Shown piece after piece: positions 9,945 to 19,842 of a DNA stretch of 64,000 bases. Location of the stretch: positions 27,994,986 through 28,058,985 of the forward strand of contig CM073905.1 of the NCBI GenBank assembly GCA_037176705.1, written 5' to 3'. The notes under the pieces are model-generated. The model searched no databases, had not been told where the DNA came from, and saw only the letters and a program-made list of their open reading frames with translations. Origin of the DNA: Molossus alvarezi. Taxonomy: Eukaryota > Chordata > Mammalia > Chiroptera > Molossidae. Position 1 is the stretch's first letter, and each line of letters starts with the position of its first letter. Both the position numbers and the translations under genes were made by a program.

Positions 9945-10340
9945 AAAGGCGGACAAAACATTTCATAATTTAAAGAGAACAAGTGAGAGACTCTCAAACC
10001 ACAGCCGCCTCTTAATGGAATTACTGAAAAGGGCTTTTTAATTAAAAACAAGAAGTTGGGGACAGGTTCATATCCATAATTCAGGGCCCAGCACTGTGGC
10101 CGCCCATGGTTTCATTTCCCTCTATTTATGTCTCTCTCTCGGCGTGATCTGTATTGTTAAAATCCTGCGTGAAAAACGGGCCTGGCTTTGCAGGTGGGGC
10201 CGTAAATATGTACCCTGCCCGGCACAGGTCCTCCTGTCACGGGGAGCTTAGAGGCTTTTAAATGCAGTTTCAGACTCCCAGGGATGACTCATTAGAACGG
10301 AGTCTCGCCTTTCCGTCGTCTGCTGTGATTAAGGCTCACA
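9945..10340. promoter_or_regulatory. Candidate conserved non-coding element
   Basis: Roughly 400 bp of unique, locally AT-rich sequence: catttcataatttaaagag, cttaatggaattactgaaaa, ggctttttaattaaaaac, tctatttatgtctc, ccgtaaatatgtac, cttttaaatgcagtttcag, gatgactcattag (AP-1-like TGACTCA) and gctgtgattaagg. No repeat signature. One of the strongest island candidates here. Confidence 0.48.
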
Positions 10341-10629
10341 GGGCATGGGAGAGGTGGCAGGGAGGGGGACCTGGGGGTGGGGTGTGGGTCAGGGGGCCCA
10401 AGCCTTGTGGGGTCTCAGGCACCTCAGCCTGAGAAAGGCCGACAGGGCAGGTGGCCCGGAGTTGGCTCTAGCCTTGAAAGCAGATATGCAGAGGCCAGGG
10501 TACGCTCTGTGGGCCTGTGGGCTGCTCCCTCTCAACCCTTCCCAGCCCCCTCTTCACGGAGCCAGGGGGTCATCCTGAACCCCTTCCTTCCTCCGCTCTC
10601 CCTCCGCCCTCCCTTTTCCTTCTGAATGC

Positions 10630-10935
10630 GCCACACTCTCTTGAGCCTCGAGGCCTTCACCTCTGCTGTTCCCTCTGCCTGAAATGCTTTCCAGCCCCTG
10701 AGCTGCTTGATTTCTTCTCCTTAGCTCCTGAGCTGGGTTAGGGGCCCTTCCTGTCTGTGTTTGCCCCCTGATAGCAATGTCACACTGGGCTCTCGTTTCT
10801 GCCCGCTTGTCAGCGCCCCCCCACCCCCCAGTCACCCATCTGTGGCTTCCTGGAGTTGGGACACGGGTCTTGCTTTCTACGGAGACCCCAACTCCAGCAC
10901 GGAGCCTGGAACGTTGAATGAACTGTGAATGTCGA
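10630..10935 (+). mobile_element. L2 LINE 3' end
   Basis: Forward L2 landmarks in order: tctgctgttccctctgcctg, aaatgctttccagcccctga, gcaatgtcacactgggc, then ccagcacggagcctggaacg and ttgaatgaactgtgaatg. Confidence 0.87.
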
Positions 10936-11091
10936 CAAGGTTCAGGATTGGTCTCCAGGGGCAGATTCCTGTGTTACTTCCTGGGCTGTGCCATGTGGCC
11001 CTGCCCAGCTCTCCTGGGGCTTCTGAGGGGGGCACCGGGCTCTCCCCTCAGCACGGGCACAGGGTGTCTATCGCAGCGACTTCCAGGGCAT

Positions 11092-11290
11092 GCTGGTTTG
11101 GTTTTGCATCAGCTTTAGTGAGATATAATTTGCACACCACGTAATTCACACGTTTGGAGTGGATCATTCCATGGTTTTTAGTATCTTTTGCAGCCAGCAC
11201 CACAATTTTAGAACATTTTCATCATTTTTCCCTCAGAAGAAAACTCCCTTCTCTGTGCCTGGTGTAGACTTATGTTTTCATGTCTGGGGT
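11092..11290. mobile_element. L1M-like LINE fragment
   Basis: Matches the common mammalian block ttagtgagatataatttgca, then gtggtttttagtatct (here with catggttt), aattttagaacattttcatc. Subfamily and orientation are not certain. Confidence 0.75.
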
Positions 11291-11404
11291 AGATCCCGGG
11301 GAGGGGAATTGCTGGGTTCTGTGCTTGGGTGATAGCATTTTGGCCGCTTTCCTGGTTGGCGAGGGAGGGGCCTGTGCTGAGAGGTGGTGGTGGTGGGTGG
11401 GGTG

Positions 11405-11530
11405 GTCTAGAAGAGAGAACAGCAGTTCTGGACCACCTGCTGTGACATCTGGGCAAGTTGCTCTACCTCTGAGCCTTAAACAGCCTCCCCTTCTGCTAAA
11501 TAGGAACAACCAATGCTGAAATGACCAGAC
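11405..11530 (+). mobile_element. MIR SINE fragment
   Basis: Forward core: gctgtgacatctgggcaagt, tgctctacctctgagcctta, then a tgctaaataggaacaacc block. Confidence 0.83.
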
Positions 11531-11684
11531 TGAACGGAGAAGGTGCACCAGGGGTCAATCTCCTTCGCTGGCAGTGCTGTGTCAACTGTCAGATCCCGCT
11601 GTTCCACCCTGCAGGGCTCAGGGTGGGGAGGGTCAGGCTCCATGGGCAATGACTTTGTTGCCCTGGGAGGGAGTGGTCATTAGG

Positions 11685-11770
11685 GCACCCATTTTGCAGA
11701 TGAGGAAAGTGAGGACTTGGGAAGCAAAGTGTCTTGCTGTTGTCACAGAACCAGCCTGTAGCCTGTTGGA
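11685..11770 (-). mobile_element. MIR SINE fragment
   Basis: Reverse core: cattttgcagatgaggaaag, tgaggacttgggaagcaaag, then a gtcacagaacc block. Confidence 0.8.
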
Positions 11771-12019
11771 TTAAGTCCCTTCCCCCAACCTGCTCCCAGC
11801 CTGGTCCTGCCTCCTCCTGGCTGTGTATGAGATTGACCAAGAAGCCAGATTCTGTTTGTGGGTGTGGGTCCTCCAAGTGCTGGGAATTTGTCCATTTTGT
11901 CCCTTGACGTGGCCCCAGTGGAGAAATCAGCTGACAGTCTTATGTGAGCTCCCTTGTAGGTAACTAACTGTTTTTCTCTTGCTGCTTTTAAGATTCTCTC
12001 TTTGTCTTTAACCTTTGGC

Positions 12020-12135
12020 ATTTTAATTAGGGCCTGGCACAGAGAGGGCACTCGTAGTCTTGCCGGAAAGATGCATGATTTGGTGACTCAGTTTCCTCCG
12101 CTGTGAAATGGGGATGACATCTGGCCCTTCCAGTT
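12020..12135 (+). mobile_element. MIR fragments
   Basis: A 3' tail-like block (gggcctggcacagagagggc) precedes a second forward core, ggtgactcagtttcctccgc then tgtgaaatggggatgacatc. The order suggests two MIR pieces rather than one. Confidence 0.75.
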
Positions 12136-12139
12136 TGTG

Positions 12140-12450
12140 AAAACACAGGTCACATGACTTGATCTATTCAGATAGGGTTCCCTCTTCTCTCTCATACTCC
12201 AGGCGGATGGGGTGGGGCGGGCAGCCCCAACCTGGGTTTGGGTCTCCTGGGAAGAGACAGAGGTGACAGTCATGGTCGATGGCAGACCCTGCCCTAGCAG
12301 AGTTTGCGAGGGCACCTAGCTCCTCTCCTGTTGCCCTGGGGGTCTTCCCAGCCTTGGTGCTGTCAATCAGCTCCCCACACCTATCTGGGGTCTTGGCCCT
12401 GCAGTCCTGCCCATCCAGTGGTGCCACATGAGTGTCTCTTCTGCACAGAG
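12140..12450. other. Unique sequence, nothing recognised
   Basis: GC-rich sequence with no repeat, RNA gene or exon signal. Confidence 0.5.
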
Positions 12451-12454
12451 ATGC

Positions 12455-12565
12455 CCTCGTTCATTTTCCAGCTGACAGGGCCAATTAGTGGTGTCAGGAG
12501 GTCACCCTGCCTGTGATGTTATTACAACAGCCAGATTTTAAAAGTCCAGTTATTAGGTGCCCAGT
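12455..12565. promoter_or_regulatory. Candidate conserved non-coding island
   Basis: Unique island with ccaattagtggtgtcagg, gatgttattacaacagcc and cagttattagg. Weak support. Confidence 0.28.
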
Positions 12566-12569
12566 GTTG

Positions 12570-12992
12570 CCCCTTGTTCTCCCAGAAATGGTAGCAGAGG
12601 GAAGGTGTCCACATGGAGGGGGGAGTGGTCAGAGGCCTGGTCTGGAGGGGGTTTGGCTTCTCTCCCCCATCCCCAGGGACTGTTCTGCCAGGGACTGGCC
12701 CCTGCCCTCTGTGAGCTAGTGAGGAGGGGAGGGGGCACGAGGTCTCCCCATTCCTGACTCACCAGCTCACACAGCCTCACAAAGCAGCCCGGTTGATCCC
12801 GGTTGATCGGTTGATCGTGGAGCGGAAATCCCCCTGGGGCTGCAAGACCCAGAGCCCATACTCTGTCAACCTCAATGACAGGTCGTGGCTGTTACTGTGT
12901 TATTATTATTGTCAACATCCCCCACACATGCCCACCCCTCTGGGCCTCCAGTCCCATCTGTGCAGTGGCCCAGACCCAGGCTGGGAGCTGGC
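12570..12992. other. Unique sequence with a tiny tandem repeat
   Basis: At 12788-12819 the motif CGGTTGATC recurs three times with slightly different spacing. A short TTATTATTATT run follows at 12900. Nothing else is recognised. Confidence 0.55.
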
Positions 12993-12994
12993 GG

Positions 12995-13180
12995 CCTACT
13001 CTGCCCTTCAGGTGACCTGGAGCAGGTGACTTCAGCTCTCCAAGCCTCCATTTCCTCATCTGCAAAACGGGAGCCTAATAGTCGTCCCCTGGCTGGGTTG
13101 GGATGAGGCTCTGTGTCAGCCAGGGCCATGTGTGCAATGCCTAACTCAGAGCAGGACTCGGTAAATATCAGCAAGTATTT
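12995..13180 (+). mobile_element. MIR SINE
   Basis: Forward copy: tgacctggagcaggtgactt, caagcctccatttcctcatc, tgcaaaacgggagcctaata, ending in gactcggtaaatatc. Confidence 0.9.
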
Positions 13181-13324
13181 ACTTCAGCCCGGGGGCCTGC
13201 GGTGGGAGCCAGGGCGGTGAGGGGAGGGCGCACGGCTCCCTGCCTGTGACACCACACAGGTATACGTGTGGGAGGGGCTGCTCCGCACGTGTCACCCAGG
13301 AGCTGCCGTGGAGCCACCACCGTT

Positions 13325-13520
13325 TGTGTCATTTTCTAATCTGCCAGGAGAAATCAAAGGCTCTGACGGGCCTGTTAGCGCCCATTCTCCCGGGATCACT
13401 CAGACAATTTCCCCAGCGCTGTGTGACAATGGGCCTTAATTAAGGTGTCAGCATATCATTTAGCCCTTTCAGTGCAAAGCCCAGAGACAGGCTGGGGAAT
13501 CTGCAGCCTCTTTAATGAGA
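13325..13520. promoter_or_regulatory. Candidate conserved non-coding element
   Basis: Unique sequence with ttctaatctgcc, gaaatcaaaggctc (TCF-like), gtgtgacaatgggcc (SOX-like), cttaattaagg, catatcatttagc and ctctttaatgag. Several different cores are packed in 200 bp with no repeat. Confidence 0.45.
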
Positions 13521-13749
13521 GGTGGCGGGGAGGGGAAGGTGGGAGACAGAGGTGTGCTGGCCCAAGGGGCGGACCCACCCAGGAGGCTGGTGGGTACCCG
13601 AGTAGCGAAGGTGGCAGGACATGAGATGTCCTGGGTGGCAGAGAGGGGCTCAGAGGACAAGGACACGCTGGCTCTGCTGCACTGCGTGCGCCCAAGCTCC
13701 TGTGAGCCTCCGGAGTTTGCTGGGCGTGCGGCGGCCCCTCCCTCCTCCC

Positions 13750-13845
13750 TAGATGTGAGCTCCTTGAAGACAGGGGCGTGTGTCCCCTCTGTCTCTGTGT
13801 CTCCAGTTCCCAGGAGTAAACCCTAACACATGCTTTAAGGTGCAA
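13750..13845 (+). mobile_element. L2 LINE 3' end fragment
   Basis: The block atgtgagctccttgaagaca, ggggcgtgtgtcccctctgt, then ccagttcccaggagtaaa follows the order of an L2 3' end. Confidence 0.65.
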
Positions 13846-13965
13846 GAAAGAAAGAATGCAGAGAGAAACAGGCAAGGTAAGAGGTAACCAGAGCAAACAT
13901 TTCATAGCACAAGGAATGGGGTATGAGAATGATATAAGCCTGAGGGCAAGGTGCAGACCAAAAGG

Positions 13966-13966
13966 G

Positions 13967-13997
<31 letters not shown>

Positions 13998-14004
13998 TGT
14001 GTGT
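13966..14004 (+). repeat. (TG)n microsatellite
   Basis: About 19 TG units with one interruption (GTATG), abutting the left edge of the LTR that follows. Confidence 0.98.
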
Positions 14005-14005
14005 T

Positions 14006-14447
14006 AGGTTGAAGTGTGTCTCCCCCTGACCCCCAAAAAAGATACGTGAAGTCCTAATCCCTTGGACCTGTTCATGTGATTTATTGCAAAATAGACTCTT
14101 TGCAGATGTAACCAAGTTAAGATGAGGTCGTTAGGGTGGGCCCTAATCCACCCCATGTGTCATTTGAAGAAGAGGAGGAAAGGCACATGGGCGCACAGGA
14201 AGAGTGCCATGCGAGCACAGGGGCAGCGGCTGGAGGGAGGCCGCCGTGCGCCAAGCAGCACCATGGATGGCCGGCCACCACGGAGGCTGGAAGCAGCAAG
14301 GAAGGACTCCACCCCGTGTCTCAGAAGGAGGGTGGCTCTGCTGACTTCTTGACTTTGGGCTTCTGACCTCCAGGACTGTGAGAGAATACATTTCTGTTGT
14401 TTTAAGCCTCCGAGTTTATGTGCAGAAGACCTAGAAAACTAGGATAG
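14006..14447 (+). mobile_element. MaLR/MLT1-like LTR
   Basis: Begins with ttgaagtgtgtctccccctg, then gaagtcctaatcccttggac, atagactctttgcagatgta, aagatgaggtcgttagggtg, and ends with catttctgttgttttaagcc and a diverged gaaaactaggata. The order fits a solitary ERVL-MaLR LTR. Subfamily not resolved. Confidence 0.85.
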
Positions 14448-14612
14448 TGTGTATACATGGGCATGAGTGTGAAAGAAAGAGTGGAAAGATGAGAGAGAGA
14501 AGTGGAAATGCAGAGACACTGGGTATGTACAAGGAATGGGGAAATCTGAGGCTTCAGCATAGCCTGGCCTAGCCACTTTCTGTGTTGAGAGAATCTCTTA
14601 ACAGCAGCAAAA

Positions 14613-15285
14613 CATCTCCATAACCATCACCACCATCACCATCACCACCACCATCATCATCACTGTCATTACCACCACCATCACCTCCACCACTACCACA
14701 ATCACCACCATCACCATCACCACCACCACCATCATCACTGTCTTTACCACCACCATCACCTCCACCACTACCACAATCACCACCATCACCATCACCATCA
14801 CCATCATCATCACTGTCTTTACCACCACCATCACCTCCACCACTACCACAATCACCACCATCACCATCACCACCACCATCATCATCACTGTTATTACCAC
14901 CACCATCACCTCCACCACTACCACAATCACCACCATCACCATCACCACCACCACCATCATCACTGTCTTTACCACCACTATCACCTCCACCACTACCACA
15001 ATCACCACCATCACCATCGCTACTACCATCATCATCACCATATCACCACCACCAGCATCACCAGCATCACATCCATCATCAGCATCATTACCACCACCAC
15101 TATCACCATGATCATCACCATCATCACCACTACCACCATCACCACCACCACCATGATTCCCACCATTATCATCATCACCAGTATTACCGTCATCAACTCT
15201 ACCACCATCATCACCATCGTGACCACCATCACTCCCACCACCACCGTCATCACCATCATTGCTACCACCATCGCCGTCATGGGAG
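14613..15285 (+). repeat. (CAY)n array containing a 75-bp minisatellite
   Basis: Almost pure CAC/CAT trinucleotides. Inside it a higher-order unit begins at CACTGTC/CACTGTT at 14661, 14736, 14811, 14886 and 14961, giving five copies spaced exactly 75 bp. Right of 15036 the unit order decays to irregular CAY. The 321-codon minus frame through it is a by-product of the in-phase trinucleotide. Confidence 0.97.
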
Positions 15286-15289
15286 GTGC

Positions 15290-15775
15290 AGCAAAGCCGG
15301 AGGAGGGCAGAGCCCTGGGGAACACCTGCTTGCAGGAGGCTGGCAGAAAGGAAGGTGCCACATGCAGAGAGCCAAGCAAGCAGGAAGAGAAGAGGAGGCA
15401 TCCCACCCTCGGGAGGAGAGGGCTGCAGTGGTGCCCCGAGAGGCCCTGAGGAGGGCTGGGGCACGGCCAGGGTTGGGGAGATCGTTCTCGGGGACGGCAG
15501 ACCACAGTGGACTGCAGGGGGCTGCGGAGTGAATGGCAGGTGGGAGTAGAGGGAAGGCACCAAGTCGGGAGTCAGAAAGACCCCTGGCTGCTGGCCGGAG
15601 GACGGATGGAGGGGACAAGCCTGAGCCAGGGAGCCTGGGGAGGGGCTGGTGCAGTCCTCCGGGTGGGGGACAGTGGCAGCCCCACCTAGGGCAGAGGCCT
15701 AGGGAAGAGGACTTGGGGGTCTCAAAGGAGGAGGCCTCTGCTGAACTGGCTAGCTGGACAGCTCTCCCTCATTGC
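15290..15775. other. Unique sequence, nothing recognised
   Basis: Purine-rich + strand sequence with no repeat or gene signal. Confidence 0.5.
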
Positions 15776-15776
15776 C

Positions 15777-16232
15777 ACGGTATCAGTTTCTAGGTCTGTT
15801 GTAACTACACAAAGTGGGTGCCGCACATGTAGACCACAGAAATGTACTGTCTCGGAGTTCTAGAGGCCAGAGGTCTGGAATCGGGGTGTCCACATAGTTC
15901 CTTCCTCTTGGAGGTTCTGAGGTCAAAGCCACCCCTTGCCTTCCTCCTAGTTGCTGGTGGCCGCTATGAACCGCTGTCCCTTGGCGTATCGCTCCCGTCT
16001 CTGCCTGTCGTCGCGTGGCATTCTCCTCCGTCTGCGTCCAAACTTCCCTCAGCTTATGAGGACCCAGTCACTAGGTCAGTGCCCACTGGAATGCCGTGCG
16101 ATTTCATCTTAGCGTGACCACATCTGCAGAGACCCCTTTCTCCAAATACAGTCACATGCACAGGTGCCGTGGTTAGGGCGTCAGCCCACCGTTTTGAGGG
16201 GGACACCATTCTACCCACTGCAGCCAGTCACA
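15777..16232 (-). mobile_element. MaLR/MLT1-like LTR
   Basis: Reverse-oriented LTR: tcagtttctaggtctgttgt, aagtgggtgccgcac, cagaaatgtactgtctcgga, gttctagaggccagaggtct, ctccaaatacagtcacatgc and ggggacaccattctaccc. Diverged but the order is intact. Confidence 0.8.
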
Positions 16233-16234
16233 CT

Positions 16235-16540
16235 GTCCGTCATCCCTTTAGCTTAGGAAGCACCTCATGGCCCGTGGAGCTGGCCCAGGCACGGGGCTCC
16301 TGGTCGATGGAGCTTATAGTCTACGGCCAGGACTCAGGGGGAAGCGTTGAGACGTAGGGCTGGGGCTCCGCGGGGCAGGTGGGTGTTCTAGGAGAGGGGA
16401 GAGCACAGGTTCGATGCTGTCCTCAGAGCTGAGCTGGGGAAGGGAGGCAGGCCGGAGGGAGGGCGCTGCAGCCTCGGCCCCCAGCCCTCCCCCTCCTTCC
16501 CTGGCATTTGGATGAATCCACAGAGGAGCCCACGACATCT
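16235..16540. other. Unique sequence, nothing recognised
   Basis: GC-rich, with an L2-like gggctcctggtcgatggagc patch at about 16290 that is too short to assign. Confidence 0.45.
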
Positions 16541-16544
16541 GCAG

Positions 16545-16620
16545 CCTGTGTAAACGGAGCATAAATTAGCTCTAACAATCACATCTGGAAGCACCACGGT
16601 GCAGTCTGTTTTCTGCTGAA
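16545..16620. promoter_or_regulatory. Candidate conserved non-coding island
   Basis: Short unique block with tgtgtaaacggagc (forkhead-like), cataaattagctc and taacaatcacatctgg. Confidence 0.3.
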
Positions 16621-16719
16621 CCCGGGATGGGCTTGGGGTGCGGAGAAGGGCAGAAGCTAGTCCCAACCATGCCCGAAACTCCTGATGTTAACACCGCTGT
16701 GCTTAGAAGCTTCTGCCAA

Positions 16720-17038
16720 AATGTGTTTGTGTTTATGATACGTGGGGCACAGGATTCTTTTCCTAGATGGTGGAACTGGGTGTTAAGCGATGTGGACATG
16801 GGAAGGACAAGCTTTGCAAGGCAGGGGAGTAGGGGGGCACTCCTGGGGGTAAAGGGAAGTGAGGAGAGGACCAAGTGGCCAGGAGGACATGGAGGGAGAG
16901 GCACAAGCATGAGTATGTGTGGCCACAAACCAGTTTCACATGCTCCTCCATGCTTCCTCCCTCCCCTACACCAAGATGGGAGTCCCCGAGCCAGCGAGGG
17001 AGGCTTGGGTGGGGAGAGAAGGAAGAAGGGGCCGTAAA
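16720..17038. other. Unique sequence, nothing recognised
   Basis: G-rich sequence. Overlapping frames on both strands (up to 161 codons on minus) show no domain. Confidence 0.5.
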
Positions 17039-17039
17039 T

Positions 17040-17190
17040 GATCTCACTGCACTTCATCTAATCTCGCCAGGTCTTTGTGAGGGTTGCTGGTATCATCCCC
17101 ATTTTACAGGTGGAGAAACTGAGGGCCTGAGACCGTACCATTGAGAGTTCTCTGAGCCAGGACCCAAACCAGGTGCCCTGACCCCCCCTC
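17040..17190 (-). mobile_element. MIR SINE
   Basis: Reverse MIR: atcatccccattttacaggt, ggagaaactgagggcctgag, then gagccaggacccaaaccagg. Confidence 0.87.
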
Positions 17191-17235
17191 TCGCTCCTTG
17201 TCTCACCCTACACCTGATCAAGAAAGGGTGTTGCA

Positions 17236-17335
17236 AGTGTGTGCACGTGAACATATGTATGGGAGCATATGTGTGTGAATAAGTGTGTAAAGGCACGTGT
17301 GTGTGTATGACTGAGTGTGAGTGCGTGTGTGAACC
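17236..17335 (+). repeat. GT-rich low-complexity tract
   Basis: Interrupted GT/GTAT runs with many substitutions, a decayed dinucleotide repeat. Confidence 0.85.
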
Positions 17336-17404
17336 CGGTGTTAATGTAGGAACCAAGATCTCCTCTCTGGCTCCAGACCCAACTAGCAGGACCACTGTGG
17401 ACTG

Positions 17405-17845
17405 GAGTCACCCAGTATTGAGCACCTACTGTATACAGTTCATTTACCCTCACCCACTCATTCATTCAATTTAACAGGCCATTTCTTTTTTTTTTAATCC
17501 TCACCCGAGGACATTTTTGCATTTTTTTTTAAGATAGAGTGGGAAGGAGAGAGAGGAAGAGAGAGAGAGAGAAACATTGACGTGAAAGGGACACATCGAG
17601 TGGCTGCCACCTGCACGACCAACCAGGGCCGGGGACAAACTGCAACCGAGGTACGTGCCCTTAGCGGGAACCGAACCCAGGTCTCTCGGGACTGCAGGCC
17701 GATGCTCTAACCGCTGAGCCACACCGGCCAGGGCAACAGGCCATTTCTTGAGCACCTACTACATGCAAGGCCCCATAGCAGGCAAAGGGGAACAGGAGGG
17801 GAGTGAGACACAGTCCTTGACCCCGAGATGCTCACTGCCAGTGGG
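17405..17845 (-). mobile_element. L2 LINE 3' end, split by a SINE
   Basis: The block agcacctactacatgcaagg, ccccatagcaggcaaagggg, acacagtccttgaccccgag is the reverse of an L2 3' end. Its terminal attcattcaatttaacagg lies left of the SINE at 17488-17734. A preceding agcacctactgtatacag at 17419 suggests a second L2 piece. Confidence 0.8.
17488..17734 (-). mobile_element. VES-type SINE, type A
   Basis: Starts with a T-run and aatcctcacccgaggacatt, ends gctgagccacaccggccagg. Perfect 15-bp duplications (aacaggccatttctt) at 17473-17487 and 17735-17749. Confidence 0.97.
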
Positions 17846-17849
17846 GGCG

Positions 17850-18200
17850 GCAGCCGTGGGACAGCCGGACGTGGCAGAAGGCCGTGGTAGGCGTCCCGGA
17901 GATCAAGGCGGCCTCGCTGAGGGGCAGGTGTTCTGGAGGGGGTGGCATTTGGGAATTTGTTCCCTGAGCACAGAGACTGTGTCCGTGTGGTTCGTGCCGA
18001 ACCCCACTCCCAGCACAGTGCCAGGCACACGATGCTGTGCCGTACATGTTCGATGGATGACTGCTGACTGGAAGATGGGCAGGGGAAGCGGGTGGTCATC
18101 TTGGCTGGTGCAGAGGTGGGCATCCCTGAGACATCTAGGCAAAGAGCTTTGTTAGGAGACAGAGAGAAAAAGCATGTCCCTGAGGATCAGAGGGGCCCAG
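17850..18200. other. Unique or L2-like sequence
   Basis: Contains cagtgccaggcacacgatgc and ttcgatggatgactgctga at 18015-18070, which resemble a forward L2 tail. The rest is unassigned. Confidence 0.45.
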
Positions 18201-18204
18201 GGGA

Positions 18205-18300
18205 ACCCTGGCTCCGGCACTTGGGTGCGTGCTGGGTGAGCCCAGGCAGCTTTCTCGACCTCTCTGGTTCTCTGCATTCTCGTCTCCAGCGTGCAGCAGC
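18205..18300 (+). mobile_element. MIR SINE fragment
   Basis: Diverged forward core: gtgagcccaggcagctttct, cgacctctctggttctctgc. Confidence 0.6.
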
Positions 18301-18334
18301 ATCGAGTAACTGTATTTGCAGGGTCGTTGCTTTT

Positions 18335-18455
18335 GTCTGAAGGATTTTTTCCCTCTTTATTATGGAAACATTAAACACATGGAAACGTGGTAAGACTAGA
18401 ATCGTGAACTTCCATGAGCCCCTCATCCAACCTCAGCACACCAATGTTTTGCCAT
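18335..18455. mobile_element. L1M-like LINE fragment
   Basis: tttattatggaaacattaaa, then gaatcgtgaacttccatgag, cccctcatccaacctcagca matches the common L1M-derived block. Orientation uncertain. Confidence 0.68.
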
Positions 18456-18584
18456 TCTGGTTTGAAGATACTTGAAATGGTGATCACACTCGGTAGATGA
18501 GGGAAGACGCCAGGGACAGCTCTGACCAAGTCAGGGCACACGGGCGATGACAACTCCACCATCACTGCCACCCGGCAGGGGGAC

Positions 18585-18685
18585 TCCCAGACCAGAAGGC
18601 AGAGTCCCAGGCCTCCCCTTGGAGATCCTGTTTCAACGAATCCAGTTGGGACCCAAGCCTCTGCCATTTCCGCTCCCTAGTCGAT
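18585..18685. mobile_element. Possible MER5-like hAT fragment
   Basis: The string ggagatcctgtttcaacgaa, tccagttgggacccaagcct, ctgccatttccg resembles the inner part of MER5-type elements. No terminal repeats seen. Confidence 0.45.
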
Positions 18686-18889
18686 TCTGATACTTTCTGA
18701 GGTGCAAAGCCCAGTGCCTACACTCTGCTGCTTGTAAGGGTGTAGATGTGGGGTTCAGAACCCAGAAGTTTGAGAACGAGAGCGACCTGGTCTCTGCCTC
18801 CCTGCAAGTGGCTGGTTCCCGCCTCCAGGCTTGATGGGGATTCGGGCGTCCGCCTCTGGCCCCTTCCCTCCACCCGGCTGCTGCCAGGG

Positions 18890-18985
18890 AGTGTGGCTTT
18901 GCTGGTAAAGTCTTTATCGGGAATGTCGCCTAATGCATTCATATCAAACAATAGCTCCTCATACATCATCCCTGCCAGAGGCCAC
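18890..18985. promoter_or_regulatory. Candidate conserved non-coding island
   Basis: Unique block with taaagtctttatcggg, cctaatgcattcatatcaaa and caatagctcctcatac. Moderate AT content in a GC-rich setting. Confidence 0.33.
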
Positions 18986-19199
18986 CTCCACTAGGACAAG
19001 CACAGTCCATTACCCTGACGGGCGCAGGCCGTGTGCAAAACAGATAACAGGTCTCGGGTGTGTGGGAAGGGGGGGAACATGGGCGGGGAGTTGTCTCGGG
19101 CCCCAGTCAGCACCAAGGGGGCCCTGGACAACTGCCACCCCAGGGAAGTTGGGACAAAGGGCGTCTGAGGTCCCGACCTGACAGAGAAGTAGACAGAAT

Positions 19200-19325
19200 G
19201 TTGGTTGAGAGCCTGGCTCTGCATCCTCAGAGAAGTGACTCAACTTCTCTGGGCCCCGTTTTCCCATCCGTAAGAGGGAGCTAAGAGTAGTGCCTGCCCC
19301 ACACAGAGCTGGCGGGGAGGCTCGG
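19200..19325 (+). mobile_element. MIR SINE
   Basis: Forward copy: ttggttgagagcctggctct, ctcaacttctctgggccccg, ttttcccatccgtaagaggg. Confidence 0.86.
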
Positions 19326-19329
19326 GAAG

Positions 19330-19840
19330 AGGGAGCCCGGAGAGTCTGGGCACAGCGCCTGAGGAAGAGGAAACGTTTCATCAGTGGGAGCTACAATTAC
19401 GCGTTATTACCGGGACCCCGTGCACGCTGGCTCGCCCCTTTCCGGGGACAGTCTTCGTTCTCCGAGCTGCATGGGGGCGCAAGCCATCCATTCGCAACTG
19501 CTGGCCCCCCAGAAGCGAACCCTGAGACAAGGGTTTGAGAGCAAGTGTGCGAGCAGCGTTTGTTTTGGGAATGAGGCTGGCACCAGGGATGAGGCAGGGA
19601 GGGGGCAGCCGGCAAAAGGAACACACATCAGCTCAAGATGCTGGGAGCTGGGGTATTTCCAGACCGACTGGGGTCGCCCTGGGGTTGCTCGGGGGTGGGG
19701 ATGCCTCAGCACTTCCCGCTTGTGCGCGTGGGGCAAAGCCAGCTTCAGGGAAGACCCTCGGGCAGAGAGACACTGGTGCTGGTAGCCAGAGGCTGGACTG
19801 AGGTGTCCCAGCTGGTAAGGGTGGGAGAACATGGGTGCGG
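19330..19840. other. Unique sequence, nothing recognised
   Basis: Includes a short unique island gagctacaattacgcgttattacc at 19387. Otherwise GC-rich with frames on both strands and no domain. Confidence 0.5.
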
Positions 19841-19842
19841 CA

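Noticed and set aside
13456..14115. 219-codon minus-strand open frame
   Set aside because: It crosses an L2 piece, a GT array (reading as H/T repeats) and the start of an LTR.
14598..15563. 321-codon minus-strand open frame
   Set aside because: It is the translation of the CAY trinucleotide array (V/M/D/G-only text) and its flank. Low complexity, no domain.
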